A DNA stretch of 64,000 bases. Origin: Mycobacterium sp. DL99. Lineage in GTDB: Bacteria > Actinomycetota > Actinomycetes > Mycobacteriales > Mycobacteriaceae. Position 1 is the stretch's first letter; each line of letters opens with the position of its first letter. Where the stretch lies: NCBI RefSeq assembly GCF_004762045.1, contig NZ_SJOM01000007.1:5729565-5793564 (forward strand). Reading direction: 5' to 3'. Below, one piece after another: positions 28,475-36,992 of the stretch. The notes under the pieces were generated by a model. It was not told the DNA's origin, ran no database searches, and saw only the letters and a list, made by a program, of their open reading frames with translations. The translations under genes and the position numbers were made by a program.

Positions 28475-29413
28475 TCAATGCTCGTCGGCCTGCGACCCGA
28501 CGAACCAGGCGTACATCTTCTTCAGTCCTGCTTCGATGGTGAGGGTGGGCTGCCATCCCATTGCCCGCAGTTTGCTGTTGTCCATGATCTTGCGCGGAGT
28601 ACCGTCCGGCCGGGTCGAGTCGAACGTCACCTCACCCTCGAAACCCACGACCGATTTCATCATCAGCGCCAGGTCGTGGATCGAGATCTCCTGTCCGGAA
28701 CCGACATTGATGATTCCCCCGGCGTCGTAGTGCCGTAGCAGGAAGACGCAGGCGTCGGCGAGGTCGTCGGCGTCGATCAGCTCCCGCAGCGGCGAACCTG
28801 TCCCCCACACCACCACCTCGGGCAGGTTCGACAGCTTGGCTTCGTGGAATCGGCGCATCAAACCTGCGATCACATGAGAATGCTCCGGATGGAAGTTGTC
28901 ACCCACCCCGTACACATTCGAGGGCATCACCGCGAATGTGTTGAAGCCGTATTGCCGTGCATACGCTTCGCACATCGTGATTCCGGCGATCTTCGCGATT
29001 GCGTACGGCAGATTCGTTTCTTCCAGCGGGCCGGAGAGAAGCGCCTCCTCCACGATCGGCTGTTCAGCGAATTTGGGATAGATGCAGCTCGACCCCAGGA
29101 ACAGGAACTTACGTGTGCCGTGGCGGTATGCGGCATCGATCACGTTGGTCTGGATCTTGAGATTCTCCCGGATGAAGTCGGCGCCTTCGGTCGAGTTGGC
29201 CATGATTCCACCGACTTTCGCCGCGGCGAGCACCACGTACTCAGGACGCTGCGAGGCGAAGAACTCTTCCACCGCCCCACAGTCGTCGAGCGGAAGCTCA
29301 CCGTGGGTGCGAGTCAGAACATTCCGGTAACCGGTGTCATGCAGGCGACGCGTGATTGCGGAACCGACCATGCCGCGGTGACCGGCGACGTAGATGAGGG
29401 AATCAGTCTCCAT
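28475..29413 (-). CDS. fcl: GDP-L-fucose synthase
   Basis: Short-chain-type epimerase-reductase of 312 residues. It converts GDP-4-keto-6-deoxy-D-mannose to GDP-L-fucose with NADPH. The NADP-binding motif GHRGMVGSAI is at the N-terminus, the catalytic Tyr/Lys pair lies in YAIAKIAG, and LGSSCIYP and PSNVYGVGDNFHPEHSHVIAGL are hallmark segments of the family. It overlaps the WcaF-like gene by 11 bases and lies close to gmd, so both steps from GDP-mannose to GDP-fucose are in the operon. Confidence 0.94.
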   Translation of the reverse strand: METDSLIYVAGHRGMVGSAITRRLHDTGYRNVLTRTHGELPLDDCGAVEEFFASQRPEYVVLAAAKVGGIMANSTEGADFIRENLKIQTNVIDAAYRHGTRKFLFLGSSCIYPKFAEQPIVEEALLSGPLEETNLPYAIAKIAGITMCEAYARQYGFNTFAVMPSNVYGVGDNFHPEHSHVIAGLMRRFHEAKLSNLPEVVVWGTGSPLRELIDADDLADACVFLLRHYDAGGIINVGSGQEISIHDLALMMKSVVGFEGEVTFDSTRPDGTPRKIMDNSKLRAMGWQPTLTIEAGLKKMYAWFVGSQADEH

Positions 29414-30017
29414 GAAAGTCTCCGTTTGGGTGGGGTTCTCGGGGCCATTGCACCTGGGGGCGAGCCGCCAGCACCGTCGCCCCGGCGGGAACGTCGTCAG
29501 TCACGATCGCCGTTGCCCCGACGGTCGCGCCGTCTCCGATGCAGACACCGCGCAGTACCGTCGCCTGTGCCGCAACCCACACCGTATCGCCGACGACAAT
29601 CGGGGCGTTGTCGAATTCGAATGTGGCGCTTCTCCTGTCGTGGCTCCCGGTGCACAGGAACGCTCCCTGCGAGATGCACGTGTTCGATCCGATCCGCACC
29701 TGTTCGAGGTTCAGGATCCAGGCCTCCTCGCCGATCCAGGAGTTGTCTCCGATCACCAGTTTCCAGGGCCAGTGGATCTTGACCCCGTGTCGAACGATCA
29801 CTCCCGCAGCGATTCTCGCTCCGAACAGCCGCAATACCCCGATGCGGACCCTGTTCGGACACCACCATTGCATCAACAGGCCGCGCGACATCAGCCACAG
29901 CACCTGGATCGGCACCGGACGGCCGCGACGGTATCCGCGCCCCGAAAAAGCACTGAGACGGAAGCGATTGCCGGCATCCACAGATCGGATGTCTCCGGAA
30001 GGCTCTGCGACGGTCAT
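29403..30017 (-). CDS. WcaF-like colanic acid-type acetyltransferase
   Basis: LbH acetyltransferase of 204 residues resembling WcaF/maltose acetyltransferase-type enzymes: VRHGVKIHWPWKLVIGDNSWIGEEAWI, CISQGAFLCTGSHD, and a C-terminal GATVGATAIVTDDVPAG. The His in the TGSHD segment corresponds to the usual catalytic region. It likely O-acetylates the fucose-containing repeat unit, as WcaF does in colanic acid. The ATG at 30017 follows the gmd stop by 16 bases. The longer frame to 30200 overlaps gmd and is rejected. Confidence 0.85.
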   Translation of the reverse strand: MTVAEPSGDIRSVDAGNRFRLSAFSGRGYRRGRPVPIQVLWLMSRGLLMQWWCPNRVRIGVLRLFGARIAAGVIVRHGVKIHWPWKLVIGDNSWIGEEAWILNLEQVRIGSNTCISQGAFLCTGSHDRRSATFEFDNAPIVVGDTVWVAAQATVLRGVCIGDGATVGATAIVTDDVPAGATVLAARPQVQWPREPHPNGDFHGD

Positions 30018-30033
30018 GGTTGCGGCCTCTCGG

Positions 30034-31059
30034 CTATTCCCAGCCGGCCAGGGCCGGCTTGTCCACCCACGGCTTTCCTTCACACCGGAGCGCAGCGATG
30101 TCGGCGTCCACCATGATGGCCGAGAGTTCGGGGGCGCACACCTGCGCTTTCCAATCGAGCAGTCGGGCGGCCTTTGAAGAATCTCCGATGAGTGCATCAA
30201 CCTCGGTGGGGCGCACGTAATTCGGGTCGAACCTCACGTGGTCGCGCCAGTTCAACCCCACTCGATCGAACGCGATTCGGACGAAGTCACGCACGGTACA
30301 TCCCTGGCCGGTCGCCAGTACGAAGTCGTCCGGCTCAGGTGCCTGGAGCATCCGCCACATTCCCTCCACGAACTCCGGCGCGTATCCCCAGTCCCGCACG
30401 GCATCAAGATTGCCCAGGAACAGCTCGTCTTGTATGCCGGCCTTGATCCGGGCCACGGCGCGCGTGATCTTCCGGGTCACAAACGTCTCGCCGCGTCGAG
30501 GTGACTCATGGTTGAACAAGATCCCGTTGACCGCGAACATTCCGTAGGCTTCGCGGTAGTTCTTTGTGACCCAGTACGAATACACCTTCGCAGCACCGTA
30601 AGGAGACCGTGGATAGAACGGTGTGCTTTCGCTTTGCGGGGGTGGGGAGGCACCGAACATCTCAGAGCTCGACGCCTGGTAGTACCGGCACGACAGTCCG
30701 GCTTGCCGCACCGCTTCGAGCAGGCGGACAGAGCCCACACCCGTGACGCTGCCGGTGTGCTCCGGCTCATCGAACGACACCCGCACATGTGACTGCGCTG
30801 CGAGGTTGTAGACCTCGTCAGGATTGATCTTGCTCAACAACATCGACAGCCTGGCACCGTCGGACATGTCGCCGTAGTGGAGGAACAACCTGGCGTCGGG
30901 GAGGTGCGGGTCCTGGTAGAGATGCTCGACACGGACCGTGTTGAATGTCGAGGCCCGTCTGATGAGGCCGTGAACCTCATATCCCTTGGCCAACAGCAAC
31001 TCCGCCAGATATGAGCCGTCCTGCCCGGTGATCCCGGTAATCAGTGCCAGCTTGCGCAT
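30034..31059 (-). CDS. gmd: GDP-mannose 4,6-dehydratase
   Basis: NADP-dependent dehydratase of 341 residues. It makes GDP-4-keto-6-deoxy-mannose from GDP-mannose, the first dedicated step to GDP-fucose or GDP-rhamnose. It shows [17 protein letters not shown], the catalytic Tyr-x-x-x-Lys in [27 protein letters not shown], and [15 protein letters not shown], all family hallmarks, at normal length. It overlaps the upstream glycosyltransferase gene by 19 bases. Pairing with fcl in the operon points to GDP-L-fucose as the product. Confidence 0.96.
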   Translation of the reverse strand: MRKLALITGITGQDGSYLAELLLAKGYEVHGLIRRASTFNTVRVEHLYQDPHLPDARLFLHYGDMSDGARLSMLLSKINPDEVYNLAAQSHVRVSFDEPEHTGSVTGVGSVRLLEAVRQAGLSCRYYQASSSEMFGASPPPQSESTPFYPRSPYGAAKVYSYWVTKNYREAYGMFAVNGILFNHESPRRGETFVTRKITRAVARIKAGIQDELFLGNLDAVRDWGYAPEFVEGMWRMLQAPEPDDFVLATGQGCTVRDFVRIAFDRVGLNWRDHVRFDPNYVRPTEVDALIGDSSKAARLLDWKAQVCAPELSAIMVDADIAALRCEGKPWVDKPALAGWE

Positions 31060-32327
31060 CGCCGCCCCCTTGCCGATTCCTCAACGCCTTGCGTTGCCAA
31101 CATGTGCTGGATCCAACTGTCGAACTTGTCTATCGATGCCTTTTCACTGAGTTCAGCGGCGGCGTACCTGATTCCGCTCGCTCCCAACCTCATCCGCAGA
31201 TCTGCGTCCCTACCGAGCGCCGCGGCGGCCTCGACAAGCCCTCCCGGATCTCCTCCGGCGACCAGAACTCCGGCCTTTGACTTTCTGATCTCCTGCGCTG
31301 CAGTACTTTCAGGGCTCGTCGAGGCCAACACTGCAGTGCCACTCTGGAAGTACGAGGTGAGCTTGCTCGGTATCGACATCTCAGCCACCCCGAGCCGTTC
31401 GTTGACCAGCAGGATGTCGGCAGCCCTCAACGCCGCGACGAAATCCTGCTGCGGAAGCGGGTCACGGATCTCCAGGCGAGTGGTTTCACGCGCCATCGCC
31501 TCGAGCGCACTTCGTTGATTCCCATCGCCCATGAGAACGAAACGCAGGTTCAGATTCTGTTTGTCGGCGATCTGCGCAGCGCGCACGACGTTCTCGAGCC
31601 CCTGCTTGACACCCATGCTTCCGGCATGCAGGACCACGGTCTCGTTGTCTGACCAACCGAGACATCTGCGACTCGCAATACGGTCACTCGCGCCGGCGGA
31701 CTGAACGTGAGTCCAGTTCCCGATCGTCGTGATCTTGGCGGGGTCAACCTGCATGCTCCGGACAAGTTGGGATCGGAATCGATTGTGCGCCACCACGACG
31801 CCATCAGCTTCCCGCATGACCCAGCTTTCCAGTCGGCGGGCAAGTCCGGCCGCGTTGGCGGCCGGGTTCTGAGTTTCGCTCAGGCCGACCGAGTAGAGAT
31901 CCTGAACCCAGACACCCAGTGCCGGGGTGTGCCCGATCGATCCGCGAAGTCGCAGGCATTGAACCGCGGTCGAGATCAGTGCCGGAGTTGTGCAGATAAC
32001 GACGTCTGGTCGGTTCCACCGCGATGCTGCGGCCCGGATACCGAAGGTCACCTCCATGAGAAGGCGGCGAACGTTCGACGACCTTGCCGGAATCGAATGT
32101 CGTACCCGCTTCACGGACACACCGTCGATCGCTTCACTCGACGTCCACTTCCAGCGGTATTCCTCGGGCAGCCTCCACTCGGGATAATGGGGCATTCCGG
32201 TGACCACGTTGACCCGGTAGCCTCTGCTGACGAGTCCGCGACACAGTCCTGCCGTATATGGCGCGATGCCAAAGGGTTCCGGAGAGTAGTTGATCCCGAG
32301 AACCGTGACCGCTGTCTGATCGCTCAT
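31041..32327 (-). CDS. WcaI/WbuB-like GT4 glycosyltransferase
   Basis: Glycosyltransferase of 428 residues. The N-terminal [16 protein letters not shown] and [16 protein letters not shown] are typical of WcaI/WbuB enzymes that act on colanic-acid-type repeat units. A GT-B donor domain follows ([31 protein letters not shown]). WcaI-type enzymes often transfer fucose, which fits gmd and fcl being adjacent, but the donor is not provable here. The ATG at 32327 lies eight bases after the priming transferase stop. Confidence 0.87.
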   Translation of the reverse strand: MSDQTAVTVLGINYSPEPFGIAPYTAGLCRGLVSRGYRVNVVTGMPHYPEWRLPEEYRWKWTSSEAIDGVSVKRVRHSIPARSSNVRRLLMEVTFGIRAAASRWNRPDVVICTTPALISTAVQCLRLRGSIGHTPALGVWVQDLYSVGLSETQNPAANAAGLARRLESWVMREADGVVVAHNRFRSQLVRSMQVDPAKITTIGNWTHVQSAGASDRIASRRCLGWSDNETVVLHAGSMGVKQGLENVVRAAQIADKQNLNLRFVLMGDGNQRSALEAMARETTRLEIRDPLPQQDFVAALRAADILLVNERLGVAEMSIPSKLTSYFQSGTAVLASTSPESTAAQEIRKSKAGVLVAGGDPGGLVEAAAALGRDADLRMRLGASGIRYAAAELSEKASIDKFDSWIQHMLATQGVEESARGRRCASWH

Positions 32328-32335
32328 GGCAAACC

Positions 32336-33928
32336 TCAGTAGGCCCCGGTGCGTCGGAAAACCGCTCGCAAGGTCTTGATGATGATCAGGACGTCTTCGA
32401 TCATCGACCAGTTGTCGACGTACGAGAGATCCAGGCGAACGGATTGCTCCCAGGAGAGATCGGATCGTCCGCTCACCTGCCACAGGCCTGTCACGCCTGG
32501 CTTCACCAGCAGCCGGCGCAACACGTCGCAGTCGTATGCCTCCACCTCACGGCGCAACGGTGGCCGCGGGCCGACGACGCTCATCTCCCCCCGCAACACG
32601 TTAAGGAACTGTGGAAGTTCGTCGATGCTGAAGCGCCGCAACACCTGACCGACACGGGTAATGCGCGGATCGTCATGAATCTTGAACAACAAGCCGCCGC
32701 CTTCGTTGGCGCTCAACAGCCCTGCCAGCTGTTTGTCGGCGTCCTTGACCATGGTGCGGAACTTCACCATCGAGAACGGCTTGCCGTCGATACCGATCCG
32801 TTCGGACAGATAGAAGACCGGTCCCCGACTTCCGACTTTGATCGCAATGGCGGTGGCGATCAAGATGGGCAGCGTCGCGATGAGCGCTGCCGATGCGAAA
32901 CATGCGTCAAACGCCCGTTTCTGAAATCGCTTGGCTCCGAGATACTGCGGTTTCTCTATGTGCAGCAATGGAAGTCCGGCGATGGGACGCATCACGAGAC
33001 GAGAAAGCGCGACGTCCATCACCCCGGTGGAGACAACGAGGTCGACTCCGAGCGGCTCGAGATCCCACAGGAGTCGCCGGATGCCTCGGACGCCGAAGTG
33101 TTCCGTACCGGCAATGGCGACGGTGTCCGCGCCACACGTCCGGATGGCCTCCAGAACCTGTGTCTCCCCGCCGATGATCGGAATTTCCCTACCGTTGATG
33201 GTGATCTGCTCGCCCCGCGGAGGGCCATAGCCCGGAACACCGACGCCCACTACGCGATAGCCGTCCGACTCATTTCGGGTCAGCTCGTTCCCCAGGCTTT
33301 GCACCGCGCCGGGCTCTCCGATGGCCAGGACGGCGGTTTGGTTCCTGCCCGACGCACGGCAATGCGCCAATTTTCCACGCCAATACGACCTGCCCAGAAC
33401 CAGACAGATGATCCCGGTGGGGAGCGCGACCGCCAGATACCCTCGCACCACGTCGATCTTGAGGAGCAACGTGATGATCGCGATCGCTCCGAAAGTCCAG
33501 AAGGATGCCGCGATCACCCGCCGGTACTCGTCGATGCCGGAACCGATGATTCGCGGCGACCGAGTGTGCGATCCAGCCAGCGCGGTGAGCCACACGACGA
33601 TGAACGCGACCGAGAAACCCGGGACGAAATACTTGAATTGCGCGTCTGCGGAGTGGTTGGTTCCGAATCGGATGTACTGCGCCAGGCCCACAGCGAAGCA
33701 GACGACCATGGTGTCCGTCAGCCGTATCTTCGCCGCGTAACGCCGTTGCCAGGTGGTGCGCTCGAACACCTCGCTCGGCATCAGATTCTGTGCGGCAAAT
33801 GCAACCCGACCGCTGGTTGTCTCAGGTTTCGGCGGACCTGCGGCGGTGTCGCCGACCGCGGTCAGCCACCCGCTCCCATTGTTCGGATGGGAACGACGGG
33901 TGACGGTCTGGATCTCGTCTTGTTGCAT
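32336..33928 (-). CDS. Priming undecaprenyl-phosphate sugar phosphotransferase (WcaJ/WbaP type)
   Basis: Polyisoprenyl-phosphate hexose-1-phosphate transferase of 530 residues that starts each repeat unit on the lipid carrier. The N-terminal half has several membrane spans and a CoA-binding-like domain (AVLAIGEPGAVQSLG). The C-terminal catalytic domain is complete: KRAFDACFASAALI membrane hairpin, VKFRTMVKDADK, the DELPQFLNVLRGEMSVVGPRPP core, and GLWQVSGRSDLSW. The ATG at 33928 follows the aminomutase gene by 15 bases. Its presence defines the locus as Wzx/Wzy-dependent. Confidence 0.94.
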   Translation of the reverse strand: MQQDEIQTVTRRSHPNNGSGWLTAVGDTAAGPPKPETTSGRVAFAAQNLMPSEVFERTTWQRRYAAKIRLTDTMVVCFAVGLAQYIRFGTNHSADAQFKYFVPGFSVAFIVVWLTALAGSHTRSPRIIGSGIDEYRRVIAASFWTFGAIAIITLLLKIDVVRGYLAVALPTGIICLVLGRSYWRGKLAHCRASGRNQTAVLAIGEPGAVQSLGNELTRNESDGYRVVGVGVPGYGPPRGEQITINGREIPIIGGETQVLEAIRTCGADTVAIAGTEHFGVRGIRRLLWDLEPLGVDLVVSTGVMDVALSRLVMRPIAGLPLLHIEKPQYLGAKRFQKRAFDACFASAALIATLPILIATAIAIKVGSRGPVFYLSERIGIDGKPFSMVKFRTMVKDADKQLAGLLSANEGGGLLFKIHDDPRITRVGQVLRRFSIDELPQFLNVLRGEMSVVGPRPPLRREVEAYDCDVLRRLLVKPGVTGLWQVSGRSDLSWEQSVRLDLSYVDNWSMIEDVLIIIKTLRAVFRRTGAY

Positions 33929-33943
33929 GGCGTTACCCCCAAC

Positions 33944-35389
33944 TCACGGGTCCACGTACTGGGACACCTGCACTGAAACTTTTGCAGTACTTGGATATTC
34001 GCGTGTCGCGAGCCACCATCGCTGCCCGGACCTCGGCAGGGTGTCAATCGGGTCGTAGAACGGGTAGACACGGTTCAACGCGTCACGATCCGCCTTGTCG
34101 AGTACGGTGCGATAGTTCTTGCTCCAGTAGGAGATGCCCAATTCGCGGTCGTACCGGACTACCTGATGGACCCAACGCTTTCCGACAAAGGGGACGTCGC
34201 AGACGATGCGCGGAGTCGCGAACCCGGGCAGGTACCCCATGATCGCCAACTGCAACTCTTGGGCTTGCCACAGTGGGGTGCGCCAATGTTCGGCGTTGGG
34301 GATCATGTCGCACATATAGAAGTAGTACGGGAGAATGTTGGCTTCGCCCTGAAGCGCAAAGCACAGATCGAGAAGGTCTTCAGTCGTCGCATTCACGCCG
34401 CGCATCAGCACACCTTGATTGCGAACATCCCGCAGCCCGGCGGCGAGCAGGGCTCGCCCCGCCTCCGCGACCAGCGGTGTCACCGACTGCACGTGGTTGA
34501 TGTGGGTATGCATCGCCAGGTTGACTCCGAGGGCGGAGGCGGCCTGTGCCACGCGATTGACGCCTTCGACCACCTTCGGCTGCAGCCAGTGCTGCGGCAA
34601 CGCCGCCAGTGCCTTTGTGGCCAAGCGGATATCCCGGATGGTGTCGATCTCGAGCAGCTTCATGACAAAGGACTCCAGCCGTGGCCACGGGATGTTGGCC
34701 ACGTCGCCGCCGGAAACCACGACGTCCCTTACGGTCGGTGTGGCGCGCAAGTACTCGAGGATGCGCTCCTGCCGGTCCGCCGGCCGCAGGGTCAGCTTGG
34801 CCTTGCTCACCGCGGGCGTCGAATTGCCGATCAGATCCATCCGGGTGCAGTGCCCGCAGTACTGCGGGCAGGTCGAGAGCATTTCGGCAAGGACCTTGGT
34901 CGGGTACCGATGAGTCAACCCCTCGACCACCCACATGTCGCTTTCGTGCAGCGAATCTCGCTCGGCGTAAGGGTGTGAGCGCCATCTGCGGTCACGATCG
35001 GTGAACACCGGCAGCATGTAACGCCGAATCGGATCGGCATAGAACGCCTCCGTGAGGCTGCGGCGGCCCGATGTGCAGTGGGGGGCAATGGTGTTCAGCA
35101 TCTGCGGCGGCATCAACATCGACATGGTCGCCTCCCGCTGCTGGTCGGCGAGCAGGTCGGCATAGAATCGTTCGTCGAGAAGGTCGCCCACCACAGCACG
35201 CAGTTGCGCGATGTTCTTGACGGAGTGCGCGCGCTGCCATTGCGGATCTCGCCAATCGGATGCCGTGACCGTCGCCCATCCTGGGTAGCGCCGCCAATCC
35301 GGCTCGGTCAACTCTGTGCGCACGTAGGTATACGGCTGGTCATCGACCACAGTGGATCTGGCCTGGCTGCGTTCACTGAGCGTTGTCAT
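33944..35389 (-). CDS. Lysine 2,3-aminomutase-like radical SAM enzyme (KamA family)
   Basis: Predicted to convert L-lysine to beta-lysine using a [4Fe-4S] cluster, S-adenosylmethionine and PLP. The cluster motif CPQYCGHC gives Cys174, Cys178 and Cys181; VVVSGGDV follows in the SAM region. A PLP lysine is retained in CDVPFVGKRW (Lys404), where classical enzymes have a Gly-rich Lys loop. Length (481) fits the actinobacterial branch rather than the shorter clostridial KamA. The start overlaps the amine oxidase stop by four bases. Combined with the beta-lysine-type adenylation code of the neighbouring enzyme, beta-lysine is the most likely product; another beta-amino acid cannot be excluded. Confidence 0.85.
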   Translation of the reverse strand: MTTLSERSQARSTVVDDQPYTYVRTELTEPDWRRYPGWATVTASDWRDPQWQRAHSVKNIAQLRAVVGDLLDERFYADLLADQQREATMSMLMPPQMLNTIAPHCTSGRRSLTEAFYADPIRRYMLPVFTDRDRRWRSHPYAERDSLHESDMWVVEGLTHRYPTKVLAEMLSTCPQYCGHCTRMDLIGNSTPAVSKAKLTLRPADRQERILEYLRATPTVRDVVVSGGDVANIPWPRLESFVMKLLEIDTIRDIRLATKALAALPQHWLQPKVVEGVNRVAQAASALGVNLAMHTHINHVQSVTPLVAEAGRALLAAGLRDVRNQGVLMRGVNATTEDLLDLCFALQGEANILPYYFYMCDMIPNAEHWRTPLWQAQELQLAIMGYLPGFATPRIVCDVPFVGKRWVHQVVRYDRELGISYWSKNYRTVLDKADRDALNRVYPFYDPIDTLPRSGQRWWLATREYPSTAKVSVQVSQYVDP

Positions 35390-36774
35390 CGTGACAGCAC
35401 CTTTCGCGAGGCGGTTGCCGGTTCATCGGCGTGGATCAATTCGTCCGCGACCCGTCGGCCGGACCTGATCGCCCCCTCCATCAACCCGAAGAATTCCAAG
35501 CTGGTTTCGGTGCCCGCCCAATGAACGCGGCCATGAGGCTCGGTCAGTGTCGGTCCGAGCCGCAACCAGTCGCCGGGGCCGAACAGCGCGGAATAGCATC
35601 CCTTGCTGTACTTCTCGGTCAACCAGTCGGTGACGGTGTACTGAGTCGGCGGGGGCAGCTGAGGAAAGAGCTGTCCGACATGGTTCAGCGCCGCCTCGTA
35701 CTGCTCAGCCGCCGACATCGCCGAGAACGTCGCTGCCTCGGCGCCTGTGACGAATCCGGTGAGCACACCTGCTGATTCATCCGGCGGAGAATCGTCGACC
35801 GTCGACAGCAACGGCCCGTTGGAACTCACCGACCAGCCGGACAGGCCGTACTCGCGCCACACCGGAGTCGGATATCCCAGGTGTACCTTGACCGCGCAAC
35901 CCCGGCCGGTGGCCGCAGTCGCGCGCGGCGCGCTCAGCGCCGGCCGAAACTCGATCCGCTGCGCGAGTATTGGCGGTATCGCGACAACCACCCGATCGGC
36001 TCGATACTCGGACAGCATGCCATCGCTGTGCGGAATGCATTGCACCACCACTTCGTCGGCGCTCTGATCGATCGCGCATACCGGATGACCCAACCGCACC
36101 CGCGTCCCAAGTTGTACAGCGAGCGCCTCGGACAGCAGATGGGCGCCGCCATCGATCCGCCATTGCTGGGCTCCACCCTCGAAGGCGTTGAGATAGCGGA
36201 TGCCGCCGCCAGAACGCAGGTAGAAAGCCATGTGCAGTACCGACACCGCTTCGGGATCGGCCGCCATCATCTCGCCGATGAAGAGCGGGAAGAATGTCTG
36301 CGCGTCCGGATGCTTGATCTCATCGGCAAGCCAGCGCGCGGCAGTCAGTCGGTCGAGGTCGCCGGCTTGCGGGCTCAGCCATGGCGCATCCGGCCGTATC
36401 CGCGCGACGAGTTCCTCCAGCCGGTCGAACAAGTCGCCAAGTGCCACCACATCCAACGGAGGGACCCGACTCGAAGTTGTCGTCCGGCGGTTCGAGAGCA
36501 TGAACGTGCTGTCGCCGGCCATCCCCGTGGAGGCCACATCGAGTCCGTGCTCCCGTAGCAATGCAAGTAGCTCGGTGTGCCGCACGCCCAGATAGGCAGC
36601 GCCCCCGTCGGCGACCACGGACCCGGATATCGGGACGCCGTGCATCCGTCCACCTACCCGATCACGCGCCTCGAGCACGGTGACGTCCGCACCCGCGGCC
36701 TTCAGGTCGAGAGCAGCCGTCAGCCCGGCCAGGCCGGCCCCGACGACGACGACACGCATGTTTTCCCTGCTCAT
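35386..36774 (-). CDS. FAD-dependent amine oxidase (monoamine oxidase family)
   Basis: Flavoprotein of 462 residues. The N-terminal FAD motif VVVVGAGLAGLTAALDL is followed by VLEARDRVGGRMHG, and the C-terminus has VHWAGTETSLEFFGLMEGAIRSGRR, the covalent/non-covalent FAD segment of MAO-type enzymes. These oxidise an amine to an imine/aldehyde, or desaturate amino acids. Its start overlaps the carrier protein stop (ATGA) and its stop overlaps the aminomutase start. The likely substrate is therefore free or carrier-bound beta-lysine, which is inference. ATG 36759 (MRVVVVG) is an alternative start with AGGGAA upstream. Confidence 0.85.
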   Translation of the reverse strand: MSRENMRVVVVGAGLAGLTAALDLKAAGADVTVLEARDRVGGRMHGVPISGSVVADGGAAYLGVRHTELLALLREHGLDVASTGMAGDSTFMLSNRRTTTSSRVPPLDVVALGDLFDRLEELVARIRPDAPWLSPQAGDLDRLTAARWLADEIKHPDAQTFFPLFIGEMMAADPEAVSVLHMAFYLRSGGGIRYLNAFEGGAQQWRIDGGAHLLSEALAVQLGTRVRLGHPVCAIDQSADEVVVQCIPHSDGMLSEYRADRVVVAIPPILAQRIEFRPALSAPRATAATGRGCAVKVHLGYPTPVWREYGLSGWSVSSNGPLLSTVDDSPPDESAGVLTGFVTGAEAATFSAMSAAEQYEAALNHVGQLFPQLPPPTQYTVTDWLTEKYSKGCYSALFGPGDWLRLGPTLTEPHGRVHWAGTETSLEFFGLMEGAIRSGRRVADELIHADEPATASRKVLSR

Positions 36775-36992
36775 GGCACGACAGCACAGACTTTTGCGAA
36801 CAGGCCCTCTGCCGAAGGTCTTTCGATGAAGTCCTCCCACGACAACTCCGTCCCGAAGTCCCGGGCGATCGCACTGAGCACCCTGGTCGCCAACAGCGAA
36901 TCGCCGCCGAGTTCGAAGAAGTCGGAGTCCGTCTTCACCTCAGGAGTGTTGAGGACCCTACGAAAGATCTGGACGATGTGGCCGGCACTCAT
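36771..36992 (-). CDS. Stand-alone peptidyl/acyl carrier protein
   Basis: Carrier protein of 73 residues with the phosphopantetheine site [13 protein letters not shown] (Ser32). The LGGDS context is typical of NRPS-type carriers rather than fatty-acid ACPs (usually DSL). It is the expected acceptor for the aminoacyl group activated by the adjacent adenylation enzyme. It overlaps that gene by four bases and the amine oxidase gene by four bases. The fused counterpart, as I remember it, is the A-PCP didomain VioO/CmnO; here the two parts are separate proteins. Confidence 0.92.
   Translation of the reverse strand: MSAGHIVQIFRRVLNTPEVKTDSDFFELGGDSLLATRVLSAIARDFGTELSWEDFIERPSAEGLFAKVCAVVP

Noticed and set aside
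32444-33976. Plus-strand 510-codon frame over the priming transferase
   Set aside because: The minus strand encodes a complete WcaJ-type catalytic domain; the plus frame is Arg/His/Gln-rich without motifs.
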